Under the pieces are notes generated by a model. It was not told where the DNA came from. It saw only the letters and a program-made list of their open reading frames with translations, and searched no databases. 10,374 nt of DNA from Hyphomicrobiales bacterium (GTDB lineage: Bacteria > Pseudomonadota > Alphaproteobacteria > Rhizobiales > Xanthobacteraceae). A program made the position numbers and the translations under genes. The stretch is taken from NCBI GenBank assembly GCA_016210825.1, contig JACQTM010000224.1, forward strand, positions 1-10,374. Reading direction: 5' to 3'. Shown in pieces: positions 1-5,857 of this stretch. Position 1 is the first letter of the stretch. The number at the start of each line of letters is the position of its first letter.

Positions 1-118
1 CCCTCCAAGTGCGCAACTATCGAATCTAACGGGCGCGCTGATTGTATCAATCTTGCGCGACAGATCGATATCTTGAATCAATGTTGCGCGTCGGGATGCG
101 AAAATTCTTTTTGCAACA
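1..118 (-). repeat. MITE-like repeat, copy A (left end outside window)
   Basis: This stretch matches, in reverse complement, bases 3907-4024 with only about five mismatches by eye over roughly 117 bases. Its right terminus is CTTTTTGCAACA (107-118). Similarity to copy B stops at this terminus, since the flanks beyond it differ, so it looks like a true element end. The other end must lie to the left of base 1. It holds no convincing coding frame. It is likely a non-autonomous mobile repeat or an IS remnant; the family was not identified. Confidence 0.75.
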
Positions 119-188
119 AAATCCGCCAATAGCGGATATCATTGCACGCTCCCAACGTTACTGCTTCGTGCCGATTGTGTTACAAAAG
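107..188. repeat. Palindromic TGTTRCAAAAG-ended repeat unit
   Basis: CTTTTTGCAACA at 107-118 and TGTTACAAAAG at 178-188 are inverted relative to each other. The pairing extends outward, with gatgcgaaaattc on the left matching a variant of gtatttttgcatc on the right. The 59 bases between them contain a small palindrome, ccgccaatagcgg. The bases just before the right arm (cttcgtgccgattg) are the same as those just before copy B at 3907, so this end sequence is itself repeated. This looks like repeat ends abutting each other, not a gene. Confidence 0.45.
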
Positions 189-734
189 TATTTTTGCATC
201 ACTGATCACGAAATTTCCTCGCTGTAGGTGCGACGTTCGAATGAACATATGGGGGAGTACATAATCTAGTGATGAACTTACAGGCGACTTTAGTGACAGG
301 CTTGAGGTTACATCAATCAGCGATTGCAGCTTGTTTCGTCTTTTTGTGGAAAATTAGTCGCATGGCATGTTGGGACTGTTGCAGCACAATCTGCCATTTG
401 CAGACTCTCGCAATGCAAAATGGCCGGGGGCACTCATCACCTCGCTCCCCTTCCGGGCGCGTCCGCATCCGGTATAAAAACGCAAGCACCGCGAAGCGGA
501 ATGGCCCGGATTGAAACATCATCCCAATAACCTTATGATTTTTGTTGTTTGGAAGAAGCTTCGTCGATGGTGAAAGCATCCATCGACGTTGCCTTCGAAT
601 TGTGAATCGGAGGTCGGCACCACCAGACAGAAGCTGCCGCACGTTTCCGAGAAGAGCAGACGAGGTCCCGAACTTGAGCACCGATCCTTGATGCGAACGA
701 TCAATCAGCCGTGCGAGAAGGGGAGATTACGACC
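189..734. other. Gene-free stretch upstream of the exported-protein operon
   Basis: About 545 bases with no ORF that I believe. The reading frames here are short, have no good ribosome binding site and look like shadows. Base composition is more AT-rich than the following genes, especially in the first half. The promoter of the 735-1863 operon must lie here, but I see no clear -35/-10 pair. TTGATGCGAACGATCAA (689-705) resembles a FixK box but has a 7-base gap where 4 is required. Confidence 0.5.
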
Positions 735-1229
735 ATGATCAAGACGCGCACGATGTTGTCGGCAATTATCTTGCTTGCCGGGCTTACGGTAGTGATCATC
801 ATGTTGGGCCAAGCGCTTGCACAATCGGAGCAGAAAGTTCTCGCCAGCGCGGAATTCTCCAACGACCCGAACCTGCGCTGCGACCTCCTCGAAGTGAAGC
901 GCGTCAGCGGTGGTGCATTGAATATCCGATGGAGGATCGTCAACACCGTTGGTCAAGCTGGCGGGTTGACCGGGACCCCAGGAAAACCAATTTCTTACGG
1001 TTTCAGTTGGAACGAGTTTTACTATATCGATCCGGCGGAAAATAAGAAATACAGCTATTTGACCGACTCAGGAGGCAATAGAATTCTGCAGGTCTTCGAG
1101 GGGCAATATGTCGCCGGTCAACAGCGTGTGAACTGGGCCAAGTTCCCTGCTCCGCCGGCCACTTCGAAGAAGATCAGCGTTTACATCGCCAAATTCCCTC
1201 CGTTCGAAGACATACCGGTGAGTGAATAG
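735..1229 (+). CDS. Exported small protein of unknown function
   Basis: A 164-aa protein. I chose ATG 735 because a GGGGAG ribosome binding site lies just upstream (719-725); the longer GTG 711 start is less likely. Residues 1-30 form a signal peptide: K3/R5 charge, a long hydrophobic core from about 8 to 28, and a likely signal peptidase I cleavage around ALAQ-S. The mature part is short and rich in alternating beta-strand-like segments (RCDLLEVKRV, LNIRWRIVN, KISVYIAKFP), with one cysteine (C49), suggesting a secreted or periplasmic beta-sandwich. It is followed after 10 bases by the OmpA-domain gene, so they are very likely co-transcribed and may act together at the envelope. I do not recognise the family, and no catalytic motif is visible. 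Confidence 0.8.
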   Translation: MIKTRTMLSAIILLAGLTVVIIMLGQALAQSEQKVLASAEFSNDPNLRCDLLEVKRVSGGALNIRWRIVNTVGQAGGLTGTPGKPISYGFSWNEFYYIDPAENKKYSYLTDSGGNRILQVFEGQYVAGQQRVNWAKFPAPPATSKKISVYIAKFPPFEDIPVSE

Positions 1230-1239
1230 GGAGCCGGTC

Positions 1240-1863
1240 ATGGCGCGGCCTAGAGCGCAGTTCACTGTTTTCGCAGTAGCGGCGATGGTGCTGTTGTCCC
1301 AACCGGCAGCAGGAGAACTGTATGAGGAGGATGCGCCGATTCCACCAGGCGCTAAGGGCCAGGTGCTGCCGCTGAAAGGCGAAGTGCTACCGCTTAAGGC
1401 AGAGGTGCTCGAGATCAGGGGGCTCGCCGCCGGTCTGTCGGCGCGTATCGATCCATTACAGGCGGCGCTGAAGGATCTCGGCGCGACGGTGAAGGGAAAG
1501 GAAATCAAGATCGACCTTGCCGCCGACGTGCTGTTCGACTTTGACAAGGCCGATTTGCGGCCCGAGGCCGGACCCGCGCTCCAAAAGGTGGCATCCGTGA
1601 TGAAAGCCTATCCGAAGGCATCCGCCACGATTGAAGGCCATACCGACGGCAGGGGTGGCGACCAGTACAATCAAAAGCTTTCGGAACGCCGGGCAGACTC
1701 GGTACGGCGCTGGCTCGTCGAGGCTGGCGTGACGACGCGCATGTCCTCGCGTGGCTTTGGCAAGGCACGGCCCATCGCCCCCAATGCCAAGCCAGACGGC
1801 TCCGACCTCCCGGAGGGCCGGCAGAAGAACCGCCGCGTGGAGATCACGGTCAAGACCCAGTGA
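1240..1863 (+). CDS. OmpA-family peptidoglycan-binding envelope protein
   Basis: A 207-aa protein. ATG 1240 follows a GGGAG site at 1229-1233. Residues 1-25 look like a signal peptide ending near PAAG. Residues 41-61 are three consecutive heptads (QVLPLKG, EVLPLKA, EVLEIRG), an unusual short linker or coil. The OmpA C-terminal domain spans about 90-205: VLFDFDKADLRPEA, IEGHTDGRGG (131-140), LSERRADSV and NRRVEITV at the end. D136 and R151 align with the two residues that grip diaminopimelate in Acinetobacter OmpA, so cell-wall binding is probably intact. There is no N-terminal beta-barrel, so this is a periplasmic anchor-type protein, not a porin. It is second in an operon with the exported protein at 735. 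The gene stops only 7 bases before a decayed recombinase fragment. Confidence 0.9.
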   Translation: MARPRAQFTVFAVAAMVLLSQPAAGELYEEDAPIPPGAKGQVLPLKGEVLPLKAEVLEIRGLAAGLSARIDPLQAALKDLGATVKGKEIKIDLAADVLFDFDKADLRPEAGPALQKVASVMKAYPKASATIEGHTDGRGGDQYNQKLSERRADSVRRWLVEAGVTTRMSSRGFGKARPIAPNAKPDGSDLPEGRQKNRRVEITVKTQ

Positions 1864-1869
1864 ACGGCT

Positions 1870-1987
1870 GCGCCTGCACCGGCAATCTGAGAGCTGTGCG
1901 GCTTCTGCTCAAGATCGAAGCACCGTCAGGTACCTCGGCATCGAGGTCGATGATGCTCTGGCCATAGCGGAACAAGTTGACGTCTGA
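1870..1987 (+). pseudogene. Decayed 3' end of a tyrosine recombinase (integrase) gene
   Basis: Frame one (1878-1919) reads TGNLRAVRLLLKIE. After a one-base shift, the frame from 1913 reads DRSTVRYLGIEVDDALAIAEQ and ends at TGA 1987. Intact family members carry the same block as ...TGNLRAVQLLLGHTKIESTVRYLG. So three residues (GHT, holding the catalytic His of the H/W position) are missing after LLL, and one base is lost in what should be gaaagc. The nucleophilic Tyr of VRYLG is still encoded. Nothing of the integrase precedes 1870, where the ompA-like gene ends, so a junction lies there. This is a dead relic of a mobile element; assignment rests on the motif as I know it from the family. Confidence 0.75.
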
Positions 1988-2183
1988 ATTGCCCGGGCAG
2001 AGCAGACCTGATCTGCCCGACTAAATTGGGAAGAAACGTGCCACATGCAGACAATGCTGCAGACCATGAAGATCGTACGAACTCAACTTGCATTAGCGTG
2101 AGCACTGGCCGCAACATCGCCATCCCCAAGCCGCCGCCGTGGGATGTCAACCACGTACCGTTCAGCCAAGGAGGGGCCCTCCA
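1988..2183. other. Non-coding stretch between integrase relic and dehydrogenase
   Basis: Apart from the stem-loop at 1994-2019 I see no gene or clear promoter here. The only decisive signal is AAGGAGG at 2168-2174, the ribosome binding site of the dehydrogenase. The sequence looks like the original downstream flank of the lost integrase. Confidence 0.4.
1994..2019 (+). terminator. Stem-loop after the integrase relic
   Basis: CGGGCAGA (1994-2001) pairs with TCTGCCCG (2012-2019) around a 10-base loop. There is no U-tract, only actaaattggg. It lies 7 bases after the integrase stop and probably ended that gene's transcript or marks the element's end. It would also sit at the 3' end of the exported-protein/OmpA operon. 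Function is uncertain. Confidence 0.4.
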
Positions 2184-3101
2184 ATGACTCACCACATCGC
2201 CTTTCTCGGCACTGGCATCATGGGAGCGCCGATGACCGCCAACCTGATCAAGGCCGGCTTCAAGGCGGCGGTCTGGAACCGCACCCGCTCCAAGACTGAT
2301 CCGCTCGCCGAACAGGGCGCCCGGGTCGCCGGCGATCCGGGCGATTGCGTGAAGGGTGCCGACTACATCCTCTCCATCCTCGACAGCGGGCCGGTCGTGC
2401 GCGAGGTGTTCTTCGACAGCGGGGCGGCGGACGTGATGAAAAGAGGCGCCGTGTTCATCGACATGGCCTCGATCCCGCCGAAGATGGCCCAGGAGCACGC
2501 CGCCTGGCTCAAGGAGCGCGGGGTCGGCCATCTCGACGCCCCGGTCTCGGGCGGCAGCTTGGGCGCCGCCGAGGGCTCGCTCGCGATCATGGCTGGCGGC
2601 GCGCGGGCTGATTTCGACCGCACTGAGCGCGACGGGGTGTGGAAGCCGATGGGCCGGGCGAGCTACATCGGCCCCGCTGGCAGTGGTCAGATCGCCAAGC
2701 TCGCCAACCAGATCATGGTCGCCTGCAATATCGCGAGCGTGGCGCAAGGCTTGCTCTTCGCGGGCGCCGGCGGCGCCGACCCCGCCCAGATTCCGGTGGC
2801 GCTGGCCGGCGGCCATGCCGACAGCCGTGTGCTCCAGGAGCACGGCCGGCGCATGATCAAGCGCGACTTCCGCCCGGGCGCGCCGATCCGCAACTTCGTC
2901 AAGGACCTCGACACGGTGCTGGCGACGGCCAAGGAGATCGGCTTGCCGCAACTGCCGATCGTCAGGGCGGTGCGTGACGTGTTCAAGGAGCTTTATGACG
3001 CGGGCCACCAGCAGTGGGACCACAGCGCCTTCCTGCTCTACCTGGAGAAGCTGAACGCGCCCGCGCGCCTCGGCGACAAGGCCGACACGCCGCCCGCGTG
3101 A
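2184..3101 (+). CDS. NAD(P)-dependent beta-hydroxyacid dehydrogenase (3-hydroxyisobutyrate/tartronate semialdehyde type)
   Basis: A 305-aa protein, normal length for the family. ATG 2184 is fixed by AAGGAGG ten bases upstream. The N-terminal Rossmann fold has GTGIMGAPM (9-17). The substrate-binding signature DAPVSGGSLGAAEGSLAIMAGG lies at 118-139, here broken as DAPVSGGSLG / AAEGSLAIMAGG. The catalytic-lysine segment GSGQIAKLANQ gives K172 and N175, and FVKDL (238-242) supplies the second conserved lysine, K240. The enzyme should reversibly reduce a small beta-keto or semialdehyde acid, such as methylmalonate semialdehyde or tartronate semialdehyde; the sequence alone does not decide which. 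Third codon positions are almost all G or C, well above the neighbouring genes, so it may have a different origin. It stands alone, with a terminator about 190 bases downstream. Confidence 0.93.
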   Translation: MTHHIAFLGTGIMGAPMTANLIKAGFKAAVWNRTRSKTDPLAEQGARVAGDPGDCVKGADYILSILDSGPVVREVFFDSGAADVMKRGAVFIDMASIPPKMAQEHAAWLKERGVGHLDAPVSGGSLGAAEGSLAIMAGGARADFDRTERDGVWKPMGRASYIGPAGSGQIAKLANQIMVACNIASVAQGLLFAGAGGADPAQIPVALAGGHADSRVLQEHGRRMIKRDFRPGAPIRNFVKDLDTVLATAKEIGLPQLPIVRAVRDVFKELYDAGHQQWDHSAFLLYLEKLNAPARLGDKADTPPA

Positions 3102-3292
3102 ACCGATTGGTCGCTCGGAGATGCGGCGGATTTCCGCGCTCTGCTGTCGCCACATCCGCATCGCCGATCCGCCCGAGCGCGCGCGGGGGCCGGTGGTCTG
3201 GACTTGACGCTTCCTGCACCCGTATCCATCTCAGGCTCGAACTCCACCCCGTCACAGCTGACGCGCGAAGTGGGGAGAGTTGTGCGTCCTGG

Positions 3293-3333
3293 CCCGGCAC
3301 AGCGGTTGCCCCCTTCCTGTCGCCGGGTTTTTT
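3293..3333 (+). terminator. Intrinsic terminator downstream of the dehydrogenase
   Basis: CCCGGCACAG (3293-3302) pairs with CTGT-c-GCCGGG (3317-3327, one bulged C) around a 14-base loop, followed at once by six T (3328-3333). This is a good rho-independent terminator on the plus strand, though 190 bases after the dehydrogenase stop, giving that mRNA a long 3' untranslated region. Nothing else on the plus strand nearby needs it. No gene is visible in 3102-3292. Confidence 0.7.
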
Positions 3334-3378
3334 GTCGGCCGACGTGCGGTGATCGGCGTTGCGATGTGGATGCAGATG

Positions 3379-3403
3379 AAAGCCCCGCAACGTGCGGGGC
3401 TTT
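3379..3403 (-). terminator. Intrinsic terminator of the small minus-strand gene
   Basis: AGCCCCGCA (3381-3389), loop ACG, TGCGGGGCT (3393-3401): a perfect 9-bp stem. On the minus strand it is followed by TTC and lies directly after the stop codon at 3410-3412. It has A's on one side and T's on the other, so it can also work in the plus direction as a back-up. Confidence 0.85.
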
Positions 3404-3409
3404 TGACGT

Positions 3410-3673
3410 TCAGCGCCGCGGCGCGACCTGGCGGCTGTTGTTGCTCGACTTGGCGCGGCTCGGCGTTGGTTCCTCGGATTCGTCCTCGGCCGTGATTTCG
3501 CGGCAGACAATCTTGCCGTCGAGGGGGAACGCCTGAAGCATGATGTTGAAGCCGCTGCCGTCTTTGTGCGGGAACACCAAGCCAACATTGAGCCAGAAGT
3601 CATCCTGCCCTTTGCGTCGAATTACGGAATGGGCACGGTGCGTCGGCAGTTTCGGTTGCTCTTTCTCCGCCAT
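3410..3673 (-). CDS. Small conserved protein of a mobile-element-associated type
   Basis: An 87-aa basic protein. The start at 3673 (CAT on the plus strand) is supported by AGGAG eight bases upstream on the minus strand; a longer start at 3790 is not needed. The core is HSVIRRKGQDDFWLNVGLVF then PHKDGSGFNIMLQAFPLDGK, followed by an acidic patch (TAEDESEE) and a basic Ser/Arg tail. From memory, short proteins with the pattern ...V..REG.DD.WLNIG..F.HKDG.G.N..L.A.P.DG.IV.R are common hypothetical genes on alphaproteobacterial conjugative and integrative elements; their function is unknown to me. The core looks like a small beta-sheet fold. It ends at a strong terminator and probably is a single-gene unit. 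Its presence agrees with the integrase relic and repeats nearby. Confidence 0.8.
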   Translation of the reverse strand: MAEKEQPKLPTHRAHSVIRRKGQDDFWLNVGLVFPHKDGSGFNIMLQAFPLDGKIVCREITAEDESEEPTPSRAKSSNNSRQVAPRR

Positions 3674-4163
3674 GGGAATGCTCCTTTCGAGCGGGTTGCG
3701 ATGTCCTGTGTGAGCAGACTCCAGGGACGCACAGCCTGGGGCCTGCCAGCGCGGATCGCAGCTCTCGGGGATGGGGGAGACCACTAACACACTACGTGCC
3801 TATGGCCGCACGTCAAGAAAGGCCAGCTAGCAGGCGGATAGTCCGTTTACCCTCTGAAACTCACCGCCACAGCGGACATCGCGGATCGGCAGCTTCGTGC
3901 CGATTGTGTTGCAAAAAGAATTTTCGCATCCCGACGCGCAACATTGATTCAAGAAATCGATCTGTCGCGCAAGATTGATTCAAGCAGCGCGCCTGTTAGA
4001 TTCGATAGTTGCGCACTTGGAGGGCCCCGCCGACTTTTGCAACAATATCTGCCACTACGCGACATTCGGGCTTATCTGTTTCCTTTTGTCACAAGACACA
4101 ACGCGGGAATTCAATTATGGCTTTTACTTCACCCCGAACGTTCGATTCTCGTAATTGCACGCG
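3674..4163. other. Intergenic stretch with repeat copy B
   Basis: Holds the promoter side of the minus-strand small gene, the repeat element at 3907-4044 and the leader of the TerC gene. Bases 4034-4069 (ttttgcaacaatatctgcca...) also resemble 109-144 in direct orientation, so repeat similarity continues past the element's right terminus. I see no credible gene. A 20-codon ORF (4117-4179, ATG to TGA) overlaps the TerC start in another frame but has no clear ribosome binding site. Confidence 0.5.
3907..4044 (+). repeat. MITE-like repeat, copy B (complete, 138 bp)
   Basis: Begins TGTTGCAAAAAG (3907-3918) and ends CTTTTGCAACA (4034-4044): inverted termini of about 11 bases. The interior 3907-4024 is about 96% identical by eye to the reverse complement of 1-118. 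No obvious target-site duplication is seen. It contains no ORF able to encode a transposase, so it would need one in trans. Confidence 0.7.
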
Positions 4164-4907
4164 ATGGATACTCTGTTGAGCCTTGTCGCCGAGCCTGCCG
4201 CCTGGGCTGCGCTCTTAACCCTGATCGCCATGGAGGTCGTGCTCGGCATCGACAATTTGATCTTCATTGCCATTCTGACCAACCGCATGCCCGAGCATCA
4301 GCGCGAGCTGGGACGCCGGATTGGAATCGGTCTCGCGCTGATCCTGCGGTTGGGCCTTCTGGGCTCAATTGCATTCATTGTAAGTTTGACCACGCCAATT
4401 TTCTCGATATTCGGCTACGACTTCTCTTGGCGTGACCTGATCTTGATTGCGGGCGGCCTGTTTTTGGTGTGGAAGGCCACGAAGGAGATCCATCATCGGG
4501 TTGATCCCGACCCAGGTCCGGATCTGTTCGACCGCAAAGATATTCGGCTCGGTTTCGCAGCAGCGATGGGTCAGATTGTGGTTCTCGACCTGGTGTTCTC
4601 TATTGATAGCATTATCACCGCCGTCGGTATGACCGAGCACATACCTATCATGGTCATCGCAGTCATCGTTGCCGTGCTCGCTATGCTGATGGCGGCGACG
4701 CCGCTTGCCAACTTCATCAACGCCAATCCGACCATCGTGATGCTGGCTCTAGGCTTCCTACTAATGATTGGTACGGCACTGATTGCCGAAGGTTTCGGGG
4801 CCAAGGTACCAAAGGGATACATCTATGCAGCGATGGCGTTCTCGGCGCTGGTGGAAAGCCTCAACATGCTGGAACGTCGCGCGCGGAAGAAAAGGCGCAG
4901 CAGCTAG
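4164..4907 (+). CDS. TerC-family integral membrane protein
   Basis: A 247-aa polytopic protein with about seven hydrophobic segments. The family hallmark is two similar acidic motifs in opposite halves of the protein: EVVLGIDNLIFI (24-35) and DLVFSIDSI (142-150). Both are intact, and their aspartates are thought to bind a metal ion in the membrane. Family members (TerC, Alx) are linked to tellurite resistance, metal (manganese) homeostasis and loading of exported metalloenzymes. The C-terminus is a short basic tail (RRARKKRRSS), and there is no CBS domain as in longer relatives. ATG 4164 has no clear Shine-Dalgarno sequence (upstream is attgcacgcg); TTG 4155 is a weaker alternative. I see no yybP-ykoY manganese riboswitch in the leader. 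It is convergent with the carbonic anhydrase gene, 85 bp away. Confidence 0.93.
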   Translation: MDTLLSLVAEPAAWAALLTLIAMEVVLGIDNLIFIAILTNRMPEHQRELGRRIGIGLALILRLGLLGSIAFIVSLTTPIFSIFGYDFSWRDLILIAGGLFLVWKATKEIHHRVDPDPGPDLFDRKDIRLGFAAAMGQIVVLDLVFSIDSIITAVGMTEHIPIMVIAVIVAVLAMLMAATPLANFINANPTIVMLALGFLLMIGTALIAEGFGAKVPKGYIYAAMAFSALVESLNMLERRARKKRRSS

Positions 4908-4992
4908 CACGGGACGTTTTCGTCCAATACTGACTACTACGGATGTGGTATTTAATGACATGGGCCTGACGAGGTGAAGGAAGGTTTGCGTG

Positions 4993-5631
4993 CTAGCCGC
5001 TGTCGACCAAAGCAAACGTCTTCGTCTCCGGATCACAAACCGCCATCAACCCGCTCGCAACGTCGAAATAGGCACCATGGAGGAGCAGCACTCCATGTTC
5101 CACGAGGATGCGGACAAACGGAAAAGTCTTCAGATTGTCGAGCGTTTTGATGATCGACGCCTGCTCGAGCTGCGTCAGATAGTCCGCAAGCGGTCGGTCG
5201 CCGCGCGCTCCTACAACTTCCGCAGCCGGCGATATCAATGACATCCATTTGCCGACAAAGTCACCAGAAGAGAGAGGCGCATCCTGTTGGGCAAAGGCTC
5301 GGATGCCCCCGCAGCGGGCATGCCCGAGCACGACAATGTGCTTCACCTTAAGCGCCTGAACAGCAAATTCGATCGCCGCCGAAATGCCATGTGTAAAACC
5401 GGTGGGCGAGTAGGGCGGTACGAGATTTGCCACATTACGCACCACGAATAGCTCGCCGGGACGCGCATCGAAGATCACTTCGGGCGAAACCCGCGAGTCG
5501 CAGCAGCCAATAATCAGGATTTCAGGTTGCTGGCCGGTCTCGGCGAGTTCCCGGTAGCGTTCTTGCTCGACGCGAAGGCGAGTATTGCGAAACGAGTGAT
5601 ATCCATCCACCAGTCGCCGAGGAAATTCCAT
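4993..5631 (-). CDS. Beta-class carbonic anhydrase
   Basis: A 212-aa cytoplasmic zinc enzyme that interconverts CO2 and bicarbonate. Zinc ligands and catalytic dyad are all present: C43, D45 and R47 in CCDSR, and H104 and C107 in GHARCGG. RPGELFVVRNVANLVPPY (57-74) and YSPTGFTHGISAAIEFAVQA are typical beta-CA segments. The start at 5631 is chosen because AAGGTG lies five bases upstream on the minus strand; the frame stays open to 5865, but earlier starts (for example 5685) lack a ribosome binding site and would run into the divergent promoter. No terminator is clear in the 85 bp before the convergent TerC gene. It is transcribed divergently from the PurC-PurE fusion, whose PurE half is of a CO2-using class. 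Confidence 0.95.
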   Translation of the reverse strand: MEFPRRLVDGYHSFRNTRLRVEQERYRELAETGQQPEILIIGCCDSRVSPEVIFDARPGELFVVRNVANLVPPYSPTGFTHGISAAIEFAVQALKVKHIVVLGHARCGGIRAFAQQDAPLSSGDFVGKWMSLISPAAEVVGARGDRPLADYLTQLEQASIIKTLDNLKTFPFVRILVEHGVLLLHGAYFDVASGLMAVCDPETKTFALVDSG

Positions 5632-5857
5632 GTTGCACCTTATGGCTTGGTTGCCGTTAATGGCGATATTGCAGGGGTCGGTCATAAGCTTGTTCACACC
5701 TGATTTGACCCGCTGGTTCGACGGCATCCTCGTATGACGACTTTTGGTAATGATCATTGGCCCATGGGAGAGCGACTTGGCGTATATTTGTCCTGAGTGA
5801 AAGAGTAGTTGAAAAATGTTGTATCCGATCAACTTGAAGCAAAGGCGGGAATGAACG
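5632..5857. promoter_or_regulatory. Divergent promoter region of carbonic anhydrase and PurC-PurE fusion
   Basis: 226 bp separating two divergent starts, so both promoters should lie here. It is more AT-rich near 5780-5830. Candidate elements such as TATATT (5783-5788) and TTGAAA (5809-5814) do not form a correctly spaced pair, so I do not assign promoters. An 8-base palindrome CCCATGGG sits at 5761-5768. The fusion's ribosome binding site is the AAGGCGGG run just before 5850. No known operator was recognised. Confidence 0.5.

Noticed and set aside
313..681. 122-codon minus-strand ORF left of the exported-protein operon
   Set aside because: No start signal or domain; it lies in the presumed upstream region of the operon at 735 and resembles non-coding sequence.
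689..705. TTGATGCGAACGATCAA as a third FixK box
   Set aside because: The half-sites are right but the gap is 7 bases, not 4, so the regulator dimer would not fit.
1926..3161. Long minus-strand ORF opposite the dehydrogenase
   Set aside because: It is the antisense shadow of a very GC-rich gene. It has no recognisable motif, while the plus strand carries all dehydrogenase signatures and a perfect ribosome binding site.
4025..4163. yybP-ykoY manganese riboswitch upstream of TerC
   Set aside because: Expected because some TerC-family genes have it, but the conserved core is not visible in this short leader.
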